From NCBI GenBank assembly GCA_910575475.1, contig CAJTGD010000009.1, forward strand, positions 106,837 to 170,836: a stretch of DNA of 64,000 nt. The letters run 5' to 3'. This DNA is from Lachnospiraceae bacterium (GTDB lineage Bacteria; Bacillota; Clostridia; Lachnospirales; Lachnospiraceae). Position numbers and translations under genes: made by a program. Positions 36,749 through 46,317 of the stretch are shown piece after piece (positions within the stretch are counted from its first letter, which is position 1; every line of letters starts with the position of its first letter). The notes under the pieces were generated by a model. That model did not search any database and was not told the origin of the DNA. It saw only the letters and a program-made list of their open reading frames with translations.

Positions 36749-37687
36749 TTAGGCTCCTATTTCATAAATTGGAGTAACCCACTTTTTAAAATCAGCTGAT
36801 TTTCCTTGGACAATATCCAAATATGACATATGCAGTGCTTTTGTAAGTGTTCCCGTGTCCCCGTCTCCAATCTGATAACGGTCAATACTTAATATTGGTG
36901 TTATCTCCATAGCTGAACCACACAGGAATGCTTCATCACATGTATATAACTCTGTTCTGTCTATTGTCCTCTCAACTGTCTGCATCCCTTTTGCCTTTAC
37001 TATCTTTAGAACGCTATCTCTGGTAATGCTTTCCAGAACACTATCTGTAAGACATGGGGTAATTACCACACTATCTTTTATCATAAAAAAACACGATCCC
37101 GGACCTTCTGAAACTTTTCCCTCACCATTTAAAAAAACACATGAATCATACCCGTTTCTTACTGCCTCTTTTTGTCCCATGCGACTATTCATATAATTTG
37201 CTCCACATTTTATTCGTGGCGGCAATGTTTCATCGCTAATCCTCCTCCATGATGCCACACAACAATGAAGTCCATTTTTATTGTACTCCGCACTTGTTCT
37301 ACCTCTAGGAATCGGAGCAACAAACATTTCAACTGGCCCTTCCGCCCCCCATGAGGCAAATCCATCAACAAAAAGCGTCTGCCGAACTGAAATGTTTTCC
37401 TTATACTCATTTACTCTCACCACATCAAGTAAAGCCTCTAAAAAATCCTCTTTCGTGTATTTGCAATCCATTTGAATTAATCTCGCAGATTTAAGTAATC
37501 TTTCATAATGATCATTTAAGCGAAAAGCATACAACTGCTTTTCATCCTCATTCCAATAGCATGGAATTCCCTCAAATACATTTAAGCCAAATTGAGCAGT
37601 CGGTGCAAGAACATTTATCTGGGCATCATTCACATTTACAATATGACCCTTAAACCAAATCCTTCTGTTTTCAACATCGTACTTCAT
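36749..37687 (-). CDS. Class IV PLP aminotransferase (branched-chain / D-amino acid aminotransferase-like)
   Basis: A 312-residue fold-type IV enzyme. The PLP lysine is in LPPRIKCGANYMNSRMGQKEA, and the cofactor phosphate region is FLNGEGKVSEGPGSCFFM and TRDSVLKIVKAKG. N-terminal VFEGIPCYW resembles IlvE. A housekeeping branched-chain enzyme would not be expected inside a capsule operon. With an HpcH/HpaI aldolase and a PLP decarboxylase a few genes upstream, it may aminate a keto acid for a capsule substituent. That role is inferred from context only. Confidence 0.8.
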   Translation of the reverse strand: MKYDVENRRIWFKGHIVNVNDAQINVLAPTAQFGLNVFEGIPCYWNEDEKQLYAFRLNDHYERLLKSARLIQMDCKYTKEDFLEALLDVVRVNEYKENISVRQTLFVDGFASWGAEGPVEMFVAPIPRGRTSAEYNKNGLHCCVASWRRISDETLPPRIKCGANYMNSRMGQKEAVRNGYDSCVFLNGEGKVSEGPGSCFFMIKDSVVITPCLTDSVLESITRDSVLKIVKAKGMQTVERTIDRTELYTCDEAFLCGSAMEITPILSIDRYQIGDGDTGTLTKALHMSYLDIVQGKSADFKKWVTPIYEIGA

Positions 37688-37697
37688 TTTCTTTCTC

Positions 37698-38420
37698 CTA
37701 ATCGGGTAAATGTGCTATCCTAATAATTTCCTCTTCTGCCGCTTTGGCAGCCTCCGCGTCATTCATTGAAGAATCTGCCTTGGTTTCATATATATTTTCT
37801 TTCTTGAAAACCTTAACTAGCGATTCAAAAAGTATTCTGATATCAATCAATATCCCCTTTTTCTTAAAAGCATCTACATAACAGTTATCCCACATAACTT
37901 TCTCATCCCATGAAATATCATTACGCCCCTTTACCTGAGCCAGTCCGGTCAATCCCGCTTTTACCTGAAACCGTTTTCTATATCTGTTATTCAACGTCTC
38001 ATAATCACCCAGTTCATATTCCACACACGGTCTTGGTCCTACCACAGACATGTCTCCTTTAAATATATTAAAAAGCTGCGGGAACTCGTCTATACTACTG
38101 CTTCTTAAAAAGCTCCCCACTTTTGTTACTCTGGGATCGTTTTCATAGCTAAATAATCCCGCCTCCATATTTTCTGCGTTTACAACCATTGAACGATATT
38201 TCAGTATGTAGAAAATATTCCCGTCTTTTGTACGTCTCCGTTGTTTAAAAAAAACAGGTCCCTTTGAATCAAGTTTTATTACAATCGGAATCACAATCCA
38301 TAATGGTATTAAAATAATAATCATCATACTAGAGGAAAGAATATCAAACATTCTTTTTATCATCAAGTTAAAGCACAATATCTTCTCTTTTCTAGAAACA
38401 AAACGTACGAAAGACATCAT
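37698..38420 (-). CDS. Initiating undecaprenyl-phosphate sugar phosphotransferase
   Basis: Bacterial sugar transferase (PglC/WcaJ C-terminal domain type) that puts the first sugar phosphate on undecaprenyl phosphate. The 240 residues contain one N-terminal membrane segment (RMFDILSSSMMIIILIPLW), GPVFFKQRR, LKYRSMV, the DEFPQLFNIFKGDMSVVGPR signature, and VKAGLTGLAQVKGR. No large N-terminal domain is present. GAGGAG lies nine bases before the ATG at 38420, which overlaps the end of the decarboxylase gene. With the 4,6-dehydratase at 40671-42668 the first sugar may be a diamino-type HexNAc, by analogy with PglF/PglC. Confidence 0.9.
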   Translation of the reverse strand: MMSFVRFVSRKEKILCFNLMIKRMFDILSSSMMIIILIPLWIVIPIVIKLDSKGPVFFKQRRRTKDGNIFYILKYRSMVVNAENMEAGLFSYENDPRVTKVGSFLRSSSIDEFPQLFNIFKGDMSVVGPRPCVEYELGDYETLNNRYRKRFQVKAGLTGLAQVKGRNDISWDEKVMWDNCYVDAFKKKGILIDIRILFESLVKVFKKENIYETKADSSMNDAEAAKAAEEEIIRIAHLPD

Positions 38421-39603
38421 CAAAAGTTTCTCCTCGTTTTATTACTTCTACCTCTCCATTCGAGATATCCAAAACTGGAAAATTAGGCAAAATAAATGGC
38501 GGTTTCATAACTAATGAATAAGAACCACAATTACTGATTACTACCATATCACCACATGCCAGAGTCCCTGAATAACCTTTATAAAGGGTATCTGCCTCTA
38601 TGCAGGTATACCCCACAAGATCAATATCCTCATACTTCTGTTGCTTCTCACCCATAGCAAAAATCTCTAATGGCGGATTAACACCTGGCATACTAATATT
38701 TTTTTGACTACCAAGTACAGACGCAATATATTTTTTTCTCACACATTTGATTGTCTTTATCGTTCCTGCAAACTTCATACAATCACCGACCAATGCAGAC
38801 CCCGGTTCGATCAAGAGCTCCGGCGCATCGACCATGTTTCCAAATTTCTCAGCAAATGCACCAGCAGCAACACTTGCATAATCTGTGTAGTCAGGAATAA
38901 TAGAAGTAAATTGCTCTTTTAAAGAATCTTCCATTTTTCCGAATAATCCTCCACCCAAATCTACTCTTTTAGGAATCATTCCAATTCGGTCAATTATATC
39001 TATCATTCCTTCTGCTCTGGCAGGCCAATATTCTATCTGGCGCTTAGCAAAATGGCAGTGCAAATCAACTAGTCTAATGTTTTCCGTATTTTTTATACAA
39101 TCAACAACTTTTATAAAATCCCTACCGTCAACATCTACTCCAAATCTTGAAAGCACGCTATCATGAACATCAAAATTACATCTAATCCCAACATTTAGTA
39201 TATGCTCCTCATGCCTTTCCGCTATCGTTTTGACTGACACAGCCTCCTCAAATGAATCTATATTGACAATTCCTCCTTGTAGCAAAAACTCTTCAACCAC
39301 TTTTAAATTCTTAATTGGACCGTTCCAGATGATTCTTTTGGGATCAACACCAATTTTTAATGCCAACTCGACTTCCATCTCTGATACTACTTCTGCATAA
39401 CCTCGAAGCTCATTTACAATTTTACACAGGCGAGGTGTATAATTTGTTTTATAAGAGTACGCAATATTAAAATATGGGTATATCTTCGAGAATGTACTTT
39501 TTAATTCACAAAAGTTTTCTCTGAATTGAACAGAATCAAGCAAATAAAAAGCCTCCCCATATTTTGCCCTTATTTCACCTAAAATTCCGGCGTTTAACTT
39601 CAT
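38392..39603 (-). CDS. PLP-dependent decarboxylase (diaminopimelate/ornithine type, fold III)
   Basis: A 403-residue alanine-racemase-fold decarboxylase. The PLP lysine lies in NIAYSYKTNY, the HCHF and RVDLGGGLFG segments bind cofactor phosphate, and the substrate-side region is LLIEPGSALVGDCM and YKGYSGTLACGDM. It is shorter and more divergent than housekeeping LysA and sits in a capsule operon, so a specialised substrate is likely. It directly follows an HpcH/HpaI aldolase gene (four bases apart). The same operon holds a class IV aminotransferase. AAGGGAG lies nine bases before the ATG. Confidence 0.82.
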   Translation of the reverse strand: MKLNAGILGEIRAKYGEAFYLLDSVQFRENFCELKSTFSKIYPYFNIAYSYKTNYTPRLCKIVNELRGYAEVVSEMEVELALKIGVDPKRIIWNGPIKNLKVVEEFLLQGGIVNIDSFEEAVSVKTIAERHEEHILNVGIRCNFDVHDSVLSRFGVDVDGRDFIKVVDCIKNTENIRLVDLHCHFAKRQIEYWPARAEGMIDIIDRIGMIPKRVDLGGGLFGKMEDSLKEQFTSIIPDYTDYASVAAGAFAEKFGNMVDAPELLIEPGSALVGDCMKFAGTIKTIKCVRKKYIASVLGSQKNISMPGVNPPLEIFAMGEKQQKYEDIDLVGYTCIEADTLYKGYSGTLACGDMVVISNCGSYSLVMKPPFILPNFPVLDISNGEVEVIKRGETFDDVFRTFCF

Positions 39604-39607
39604 CCCC

Positions 39608-40432
39608 TCATACTCCCTTTTTTCTAATAATCTGGCTAATACAAGTATTTATCTCACTCAAATTTTTCAAATACTCCTGTTCACTGGCATGACTAGCGTA
39701 TTCTTCATAATCTCTCAATTTTTTCATATTTTTTTCAAACAACGTTTCAACAATATCTAAATCTTCTATTTCCTCCATATTACAAAAACTTCGAGATAAA
39801 ATCACTCTACTCGAACCCAGATGATAATGTTCCATTATTATTTTTTCAGCTGGAATAACCCCCTCTCCAATCCTTGCAATCCCTCCGAATCCATATGGAA
39901 TCCCAACCTTTTTAATTTTGTTACATATTCTTTTTACTGTTCCATTAGAAAGAAGTTCAAACATAAAAGTCAATCCATAGGAAATATGCAAATCATTCAA
40001 CCCAATATGTATCTCATCTATTCCATTAACTTTCAATACTTCATCCAAACACATTTCTGCCTCTTTTGTTTCCAAAAGCAATGTTGTTTTTGTACGTCCG
40101 CCAATGGCTTTAATAAACTCTCTGACCTCTTCAGTACTCTTCCACATAGGAAGCATAATTATATCTGCACCAGCACTGATTACCTCTTCAATTTCATCTT
40201 TTGATCTTTTGTTCCACGGATTAACACGTACCAACAATTCCGACTGTTTCAAAAGTGTTGAAAGCTTTTGAATATCCTTAATTGAATGCTGAGATTTAAC
40301 TGTATCTCTATTTTTCTGACGTTCTTCCTTTCCTAATGTTTCCAAATCAATCCAAATCCTTTGTACCCCATATTTTTGTGCAATCAATGCTACATCTGGA
40401 CTATTTGTAATATACATCAATGTCAGACTCAT
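39608..40432 (-). CDS. HpcH/HpaI aldolase / citrate lyase-like protein
   Basis: A 274-residue TIM-barrel aldolase that cleaves or forms a carbon-carbon bond to pyruvate or a similar keto acid. Motifs: RIWIDLETLGK, LLVRVNPWN (metal/keto acid-binding Arg), GADIIMLPMW, TTLLLETKEAE and HIGLNDLHISYG. The C-terminal 60 residues are an added helical region. The ATG at 40432 is preferred; an earlier TTG overlaps the ribosome site GAAGGGG. A good promoter lies 30 bases upstream, so this is the first gene of a transcript that may run to manA. Confidence 0.82.
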   Translation of the reverse strand: MSLTLMYITNSPDVALIAQKYGVQRIWIDLETLGKEERQKNRDTVKSQHSIKDIQKLSTLLKQSELLVRVNPWNKRSKDEIEEVISAGADIIMLPMWKSTEEVREFIKAIGGRTKTTLLLETKEAEMCLDEVLKVNGIDEIHIGLNDLHISYGLTFMFELLSNGTVKRICNKIKKVGIPYGFGGIARIGEGVIPAEKIIMEHYHLGSSRVILSRSFCNMEEIEDLDIVETLFEKNMKKLRDYEEYASHASEQEYLKNLSEINTCISQIIRKKGV

Positions 40433-40465
40433 AATATTAATTATCCCCTTCAATAATCTATATTT

Positions 40466-40494
40466 ATTTTACTATCCGCTATATCTGTTGTCAA
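40466..40494 (-). promoter_or_regulatory. Sigma-A promoter heading the main capsule transcript
   Basis: On the minus strand TTGACA (40489-40494) and TAAAAT (40466-40471) with 17-base spacing, about 30 bases before the aldolase start. The rest of the gap 40433-40670 is AT-rich and shows nothing else I can support. Confidence 0.75.
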
Positions 40495-40670
40495 CGTTAT
40501 CTTAATCTAAAGAATCAGCCAAATTATAATGATATTTAAATTTGAAAATCAAATTCTATCCTTAGTCATTTTAACCATGCAGAATAACATTTACCATTAA
40601 TTTTTATAATTTGTACATTTATGATTAAATAACGCTTAAATCAACACTTATCACTCGAAGACATCCAAAT

Positions 40671-42668
40671 TTACAACGCCTCAATATCAACATCCGCAAT
40701 CCCCCGATTCAAAAATGCATTCGGCAGCCTGGAGCTGGTATCCTGAAATTCCTTCTTCCACTCCGCCTGTATCCTCTGGTCCCGGACAATATCAGACTTC
40801 CGAAGATGATACGTCGGCACGATCTTCTTCACGATCTTCTTCATATGATCCGTCTCTGCATAAGCTGACTGATACAATTCCTCCAAGTCCTTCAAAAATT
40901 CCTCTTCATCAAATTCAATCGGCCTCCCAATATGAATCCTTTCATTCTCCGTACTCTGCAGTCCCTCTTCATCCATCAATATCTCTTCATACAACTTTTC
41001 CCCCGGCCGAAGTCCCGTATACTTAATCTTAATGTCCGTATCTACTTCAAAACCCGACAAACGGATCAGATTCTGAGCCAGCTCCGCAATCTTCACAGGC
41101 TGTCCCATATCCAGCACAAAGATCTCTCCGCCCTCTGCATTCACCCCTGCCTGCAGCACAAGCGATACCGCCTCCGGAATCGTCATAAAGTACCGGACAA
41201 TATCCGGGTGAGTCACTGTTACCGGGCCGCCTGCGGCTATCTGCTTTTTAAAAAGCGGGATCACACTTCCATTACTTCCCAGCACATTTCCAAAACGAAC
41301 CGCAACATACTCTGTCTCGGATCGATTGTTAAATACCTGAATGATCATCTCGCAGATCCGTTTGGAAGCCCCCATGATATTGGTCGGATTGACTGCCTTG
41401 TCCGTGGATATCAATACAAATTTCTTTGTACCGTATTTATCCGCTGCCAATGCCACCTTATATGTACCGAACACATTGTTCTTGATTGCCTCGTTCGGAC
41501 TGTCTTCCATCAGGGGCACATGCTTATGCGCTGCTGCATGGTAGACGATATCCGGCTGATATCTTGCAAATACACTGTCAACCTTCCGCCCGTTACGAAC
41601 AGAACCAATCAAAACAACCAGGTTCAGATACGGATATTTGCCCATTAGCTCCTGCTGAATATCATAGGCATTATTTTCATAAATGTCAAATATGATCAGC
41701 TGTCTTGGATTATTTGCCGCAATCTGGCGGCAGAGCTCACTTCCGATGCTGCCGCCTCCACCCGTCACCAGCACGACCTTGTCAAACACATAATTTCCGA
41801 TCTGTTCTGTCATAACCTGAACCGGCTCCCGTCCAAGCAGATCTTCAATCTCTACATTGCGCAGCTTGGATACACTGACGTCTCCATTTACCAGCTGATA
41901 TACTCCCGGCAAGATCTTCAACTCGCAATTCGGCACCTTCTGACAGATAGAAAGGATCTTCCTCTGTTCCTTTCTGCCTGCACTCGGTATTGCTATGATA
42001 ATCTCATTGACTGCGTACTTCTGTGCGGCCTTCAGAATCTGATCCCTTCCCCCGACAACCTTAATACCGTGAATAAATGTTCCATGCTTTCTGGAATCGT
42101 CATCTATGATACAGCATATCCGTGAATCCAGTTCATCACTCAACTCCAGCTCTTTCATCACCACATTGCAGGCCTCGCCCGCACCAATGATCATAGTATT
42201 CCGAGTATGATTCCCATGGACACGTCCGCGGTATAAAAGTCTGACAAAACGATAGGAAAACCTGCTGACACAGGTCAGCAAAAACAAGGCTGTCCCATAG
42301 AGAGGAAAATAACTCCTGCAAATATCCCTATTATATGTAAAGAAGAAATAAAACACATTAAAAAGAAATGACCCCATACAGCCTTCCAGCACATATACCA
42401 GTTCCTTGATACTGGCAAATCTCCAAAGGCTTGTATAAAGGCGCAGCAGTGCATAAATTCCTACCGTAACGATTGTGTTGATCGGCATTAATTCAATAAC
42501 AGAAGCCAGATACCGCTCATCAATCTCGGATACATGCATGTTGAATCTGAGCCAGAGCGCCAAAAAAGAACTCAGGTTAATAAACACGATATCCAAACAT
42601 ATCAAAAAGATTCTGGATAGAATGGAAAAAGCTTGCTTTTCTTTCATATCATCTATAAAACTCTTCAT
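40671..42668 (-). CDS. Membrane-bound UDP-HexNAc 4,6-dehydratase (CapD/WbpM/PglF family)
   Basis: A 665-residue polysaccharide biosynthesis protein. Four N-terminal membrane helices (residues about 15-130) and a first Rossmann domain (TMIIGAGEACNVVMKEL) precede the catalytic short-chain dehydrogenase domain, with VLVTGGGGSIGSELCRQI, YHAAAHKHVPLMEDSP and ISTDKAVNPTNIMGASKR (Met in place of Tyr, typical of this family). It makes UDP-4-keto-6-deoxy-HexNAc for the first capsule sugar. The ATG at 42668 has GGAGG upstream. It shares the glf promoter region with gtrA and glf, and its base composition is less AT-rich than the genes downstream. Confidence 0.92.
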   Translation of the reverse strand: MKSFIDDMKEKQAFSILSRIFLICLDIVFINLSSFLALWLRFNMHVSEIDERYLASVIELMPINTIVTVGIYALLRLYTSLWRFASIKELVYVLEGCMGSFLFNVFYFFFTYNRDICRSYFPLYGTALFLLTCVSRFSYRFVRLLYRGRVHGNHTRNTMIIGAGEACNVVMKELELSDELDSRICCIIDDDSRKHGTFIHGIKVVGGRDQILKAAQKYAVNEIIIAIPSAGRKEQRKILSICQKVPNCELKILPGVYQLVNGDVSVSKLRNVEIEDLLGREPVQVMTEQIGNYVFDKVVLVTGGGGSIGSELCRQIAANNPRQLIIFDIYENNAYDIQQELMGKYPYLNLVVLIGSVRNGRKVDSVFARYQPDIVYHAAAHKHVPLMEDSPNEAIKNNVFGTYKVALAADKYGTKKFVLISTDKAVNPTNIMGASKRICEMIIQVFNNRSETEYVAVRFGNVLGSNGSVIPLFKKQIAAGGPVTVTHPDIVRYFMTIPEAVSLVLQAGVNAEGGEIFVLDMGQPVKIAELAQNLIRLSGFEVDTDIKIKYTGLRPGEKLYEEILMDEEGLQSTENERIHIGRPIEFDEEEFLKDLEELYQSAYAETDHMKKIVKKIVPTYHLRKSDIVRDQRIQAEWKKEFQDTSSRLPNAFLNRGIADVDIEAL

Positions 42669-42720
42669 CTGTATATATCCTCCGCTTACATGACTGTCTG
42701 GGAAGTCTTCAGACCCTTAT

Positions 42721-43140
42721 TCACGCATGCTGCCGAAATATCACCCATTTACTAATCGCATAATTCACCAAAACCACGAGCACCCCCGCAATGATCTTGA
42801 TCACTGCATCCGGATATCCCATCCTGTCCACCAGTATCCACAGCATCCCCGTCTCGCCAACTCCGGAGAGCATCCGCGCCGCCGCAAACTGCCAGACCTC
42901 CTGGAACAGCTTTCCCCTGCTCCAGTCCTTTGATCCAAACACAAACACCTTATTCACCACATAGGCAAATATCACCGCGATTACCCATGCAATGATATTG
43001 CTGACGAGATAATGGATGGAACACAGCTTCGTACAGATAAAATATACCGCATAATTCACCAGAGTCGTCACAGCACCCCAAAAAACATAGGAAACCATTT
43101 CCCGATGCCGTACTATAAGACGCTCCCATATCTTCTCCAT
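42721..43140 (-). CDS. GtrA-family membrane protein
   Basis: About 139 residues with four membrane helices and GtrA marks: VFWGAVTTLVNYAVYF, FAYVVNKVFVFGSKDW and VLVNYAISKWVIFRQ. It is a second GtrA in the locus, less AT-rich than the first (22288-22665). The open frame reaches 43161 at a TTG; the ATG at 43140 is chosen but neither start has an ideal ribosome site. It lies between glf and the membrane dehydratase gene. It probably handles a polyprenyl-phosphate sugar; no dedicated partner is adjacent. Confidence 0.82.
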   Translation of the reverse strand: MEKIWERLIVRHREMVSYVFWGAVTTLVNYAVYFICTKLCSIHYLVSNIIAWVIAVIFAYVVNKVFVFGSKDWSRGKLFQEVWQFAAARMLSGVGETGMLWILVDRMGYPDAVIKIIAGVLVVLVNYAISKWVIFRQHA

Positions 43141-43219
43141 ACTCCTGTCGTCCCTTTCCAATATCAGCTATATTTCAATCATCCTTCCGGATATCGCGGC
43201 CTTGATTACAGTACACGTA

Positions 43220-44317
43220 TCACAATATCTCTTCCAGCTTTTGCAGCGCAGCCCCCACAACCTTATCCATATCATAATACTGATAGCTTCCCAGCCGTCC
43301 GCCGAAGATCACGTTCTCCTCCGTCTCTGCCAGCTTCTTATACTTTGCATACAGTTCACTGTTTTTCGCGTCATTGACCGGATAATACGGCTCCATCCCG
43401 ACCTGCCATTCGGAAGAATACTCCCTGGAGATCACCGTCTTTTCCTGCTTTCCGAATTCAAAGTGCTTATGCTCAATAATCCGCGTATAGGGCACTTCTT
43501 TTTCTGTATAATTCACCACCGCATTGCCCTGGTAGTTTTCACAGTCCAGAACCTCTGTCTCAAACCGGACAGAGCGGTATTCCAGCGCCCCCAGCTGATA
43601 CCCGAAGTATTCATCGATCATCCCTGTAAAAATGATCTTCTCCGCAATATCCGGATGCTCCTCCCTGAACTGGAAGAAGTCCGTATTCGTCCGCACTTCG
43701 GTTCCTTCCAGCATCCGCTCCACGATGGCCGTATAGCCGCCGATGGGAATCCCCTGGTAACGGTCGTTGAAGTAGTTATTGTCATACGTAAACCGGACGG
43801 GCAGGCGGCGGATAATGAAGGCGGGCAGGTCCTTGCAGTCCCGTCCCCACTGCTTTTCCGTATAGCCCTTTACCAGCTTCTCGAACACATCACGCCCCAC
43901 CAGAGACAGACACTGTTCCTCCAGGTTCTTCGGTTCCGTGATCCCGGCCTCCCTGACCTGCCTGGCAATCATGTCCTTGGCCTCCTGAGGCGTGCGGATC
44001 CCCCACATCTTGCTGAATGTATTCATATTGAAGGGAAGGTTGTACAGCTCGTCTTTATATACCGCCACCGGAGAGTTGATATAATGGTTGAACTCCGCGA
44101 ACTGGTTCATGTACTCCCAGATCTTCTGATCCGAGGTGTGGAAAATATGCGCACCGTATTTGTGCACATGGATCCCCTCGATATCTTCACAATAAATATT
44201 TCCCGCGATGTGGTCCCTCCGGTCGATCACAAGACACTTTTTCCCTCTTTGATGAAGCTCGTGCGCCATGACTGCACCATACAATCCGGCTCCGACAATC
44301 AAATAGTCATACTTCAT
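43220..44317 (-). CDS. glf: UDP-galactopyranose mutase
   Basis: Flavoenzyme that converts UDP-galactopyranose to UDP-galactofuranose. The 365-residue product starts MKYDYLIVGAGLYGAVMAHE (FAD-binding dinucleotide fold) and has IAGNIY, HKYGAHIFHTSDQKIW and QWGRDCKDLPAFIIRRLPVR, all characteristic. GGAGAAGC precedes the ATG. It is the first gene of the capsule region, behind its own promoter, and shows that galactofuranose is probably in the polymer. Confidence 0.95.
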   Translation of the reverse strand: MKYDYLIVGAGLYGAVMAHELHQRGKKCLVIDRRDHIAGNIYCEDIEGIHVHKYGAHIFHTSDQKIWEYMNQFAEFNHYINSPVAVYKDELYNLPFNMNTFSKMWGIRTPQEAKDMIARQVREAGITEPKNLEEQCLSLVGRDVFEKLVKGYTEKQWGRDCKDLPAFIIRRLPVRFTYDNNYFNDRYQGIPIGGYTAIVERMLEGTEVRTNTDFFQFREEHPDIAEKIIFTGMIDEYFGYQLGALEYRSVRFETEVLDCENYQGNAVVNYTEKEVPYTRIIEHKHFEFGKQEKTVISREYSSEWQVGMEPYYPVNDAKNSELYAKYKKLAETEENVIFGGRLGSYQYYDMDKVVGAALQKLEEIL

Positions 44318-44431
44318 AATGCTTCTCCATATATTTTTGCGATTTTTATTCCATATTATTCAAAATATCTGTCAAACAGACTGAGATTTTAGAATTTTAT
44401 CGTGTTTTTTGTCTCTCTAAAAGCTCTATCT

Positions 44432-44461
44432 ATTTTACTCTGTATTTAGAGGCTTTGTCAA
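44432..44461 (-). promoter_or_regulatory. Sigma-A promoter of glf and following capsule genes
   Basis: On the minus strand TTGACA (44456-44461) and TAAAAT (44432-44437) with 18-base spacing; leader of about 105 bases to the glf ATG. Confidence 0.7.
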
Positions 44462-44513
44462 TGTTTATTCGCATATTAGCAAAAGTTACTACATTACATT
44501 TCATGACACCATA

Positions 44514-44543
44514 AAATCCCCCGCCACAAACGATGGGGGATTT
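44514..44543 (-). terminator. Rho-independent terminator of the DUF2971 operon
   Basis: AAATCCCCC (44514-44522) and GGGGGATTT (44535-44543) make a perfect 9-bp stem with T-rich sequence after it on the minus strand. It separates the three-gene operon from glf. Confidence 0.8.
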
Positions 44544-44600
44544 ATTATGAAAATTATTCTGGTACCGCACCATATTCTGTTTCGAATCATAGATTGTTGT

Positions 44601-45776
44601 TCATGTCCTCAGCGGAATTACCGATTTTTCAACCATAATATCCCTCGTCCAATATTGGGTTTTCAGATACTCTTCAATACTGCACTTCATCAGTTCTGCA
44701 TCCTGACTTGGGCCAACAATAATCCTCCGTAAAGGTAAGTGGCCTTCACACCAGACTTTCACACTTCGAACCGGAGGTGTCTGCTGTCTCATTTTTAACC
44801 GCAGGCTTACACAGACCTTTTCCTGATATTTCCCATTAGAAACCAGGATCTCGTCATTTGGCATTTTATATTTATCTTTATCTGTCACTAATTGAATCTT
44901 TATTTTTTCAGAAAGTAATTCTCTCTTCAACTCTTCCAAAATCTTCGTCCAGTCTGGATTGATATAGTACAAATTGATCATATTTTCCTGTTCTGCAAGT
45001 GACTGGTCTCCAAATTTAATTCTGATATTCGGCTTTTTAATACCGTTTACATCCAGATAAATATATTTTTGCCTCAATAAGTCCCGCTGCACTTCTGGAA
45101 TTATTTGCTTCATATCAAAAATAAGTCGATATTCTTTTTCTTCCGCAAATTTATTATTTTTTATGTATGGGATCATTCCCACGACATTTTGCTGCCTGTT
45201 GTTCTCCGTATCTTCCACAATATATTTTATCTTTTCTTCAATATTGTTGTCGATCTTTTCTCCGCTTTCTGTATAAATCACAGAATATGGAGACGCGATT
45301 GCTTTTACAACTACTTCCTCGTCATTTATATTTTTTGAAATGTAGTTCGTATCACAATCCTGATTCATAATTGTATAACAATAATAAGATGAAAATCCAT
45401 CTTCCAAACCATACAGCCCCTTTGAAAAATCAAATTCCATCGCAACACCCTCTCGGGCATACCCACGCCACTGGCTCAGCAAATCTCCTTCTTCACAAAA
45501 ACATACCATAAATGGCAGCGACTCTGGCTCTGTAAGCAGACTTTTCATCTGTTCCATTGCCTGAGCAATTTTTTTCTTTCCAATCATATTTTCTTCATAA
45601 TCATTCGAAAACATAATATGTCTTGCCAAAAAACTCTCACTTTCCATAATCAGCCAAAAGACTTCCCGCGAAGTATAATGGTATAAAGATTTCTTTGGTG
45701 TCTTAAAAATCTGAAGCTGCTCGATTTTATCATTCGCCATTTTTTGGGCCGATTCAGAATAAGTCCATTTATGCAT
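44601..45776 (-). CDS. DUF2971 domain protein, third gene of the HATPase/receiver operon
   Basis: A 391-residue soluble protein. The N-terminal 250 residues match DUF2971: SLYHYTSREVFWLIM, FLARHIMFSNDYEEN, FMVCFCEEGDLLSQWRGYA, VAMEFDF and FAEEKEYRLIF, with VWCEGHLPLRRIIVGPSQDA near the end. DUF2971 has no firm biochemical role that I know of. The gene overlaps the receiver gene by eight bases, so the three proteins are probably made together. Given a sensor-like giant protein and a receiver-like partner, this may be the output or effector protein; that is inference. Confidence 0.8.
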   Translation of the reverse strand: MHKWTYSESAQKMANDKIEQLQIFKTPKKSLYHYTSREVFWLIMESESFLARHIMFSNDYEENMIGKKKIAQAMEQMKSLLTEPESLPFMVCFCEEGDLLSQWRGYAREGVAMEFDFSKGLYGLEDGFSSYYCYTIMNQDCDTNYISKNINDEEVVVKAIASPYSVIYTESGEKIDNNIEEKIKYIVEDTENNRQQNVVGMIPYIKNNKFAEEKEYRLIFDMKQIIPEVQRDLLRQKYIYLDVNGIKKPNIRIKFGDQSLAEQENMINLYYINPDWTKILEELKRELLSEKIKIQLVTDKDKYKMPNDEILVSNGKYQEKVCVSLRLKMRQQTPPVRSVKVWCEGHLPLRRIIVGPSQDAELMKCSIEEYLKTQYWTRDIMVEKSVIPLRT

Positions 45777-46317
45777 AATCCACCTCTGGTCCGTTTTCCG
45801 TTAGCTTAAAATTACAATAAAAAGCAAACAATCTTTCAATATCATCTTTAAACTTATATCGCAGCAATGCATTTTTAGCAATATATTGCTCTGAAAGATC
45901 CGTTCCCATGATAACATCACTCTGGGTTGCAAAAACTGGGGATGACGTAATCATATATATCGGCATCTGCTCATAAAATTTAAAATAAATCTGTTTTGCC
46001 AGTTCTGCCTGTGGATAATAACTCGACAGGTTACTTTCCAGATCCTCCTTTGTGAGCATAACATCCAATAATAATCCTATTTTTTCTTTACTTTGATCCC
46101 TAGCTTCTGCACATTTCTGTTCTATTGTTTGAAGAATACTTTCATTATAAAACAGGTACTCTTCTCCTTCATAGTTACATTCTTCTGTACCCTGGATATG
46201 TTCAAAATGGAAATCATATTTATCACTTTTCTCCTTTGCCGATTCTTTTAAGCAATCAAGAATTTCTGCTACATCCTGCTTTCGATCCTCAATCAGAATA
46301 ATGTCATAATGTGTCAT
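45769..46317 (-). CDS. Receiver (CheY-like) domain protein
   Basis: A 182-residue stand-alone protein following the layout of a response-regulator receiver. It has an acidic pair in IILIEDRKQD, a candidate phospho-acceptor Asp in IGLLLDVML, Ser/Thr in IYMITSSP and Lys in YIAKNAL. An insert of some 40 residues between the first strand and the phospho-acceptor strand makes it larger than CheY. No DNA-binding domain follows. The ATG overlaps the giant gene by 14 bases and uses AGGGGG within it. It would be the phosphorylation partner of a kinase-like protein, but no phospho-donor histidine has been identified. Confidence 0.72.
   Translation of the reverse strand: MTHYDIILIEDRKQDVAEILDCLKESAKEKSDKYDFHFEHIQGTEECNYEGEEYLFYNESILQTIEQKCAEARDQSKEKIGLLLDVMLTKEDLESNLSSYYPQAELAKQIYFKFYEQMPIYMITSSPVFATQSDVIMGTDLSEQYIAKNALLRYKFKDDIERLFAFYCNFKLTENGPEVDYA

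Noticed and set aside
43202..44392. Long plus-strand open frame of 396 codons opposite glf
   Set aside because: It is a mirror of glf on the other strand; glf has full family motifs and a ribosome site.
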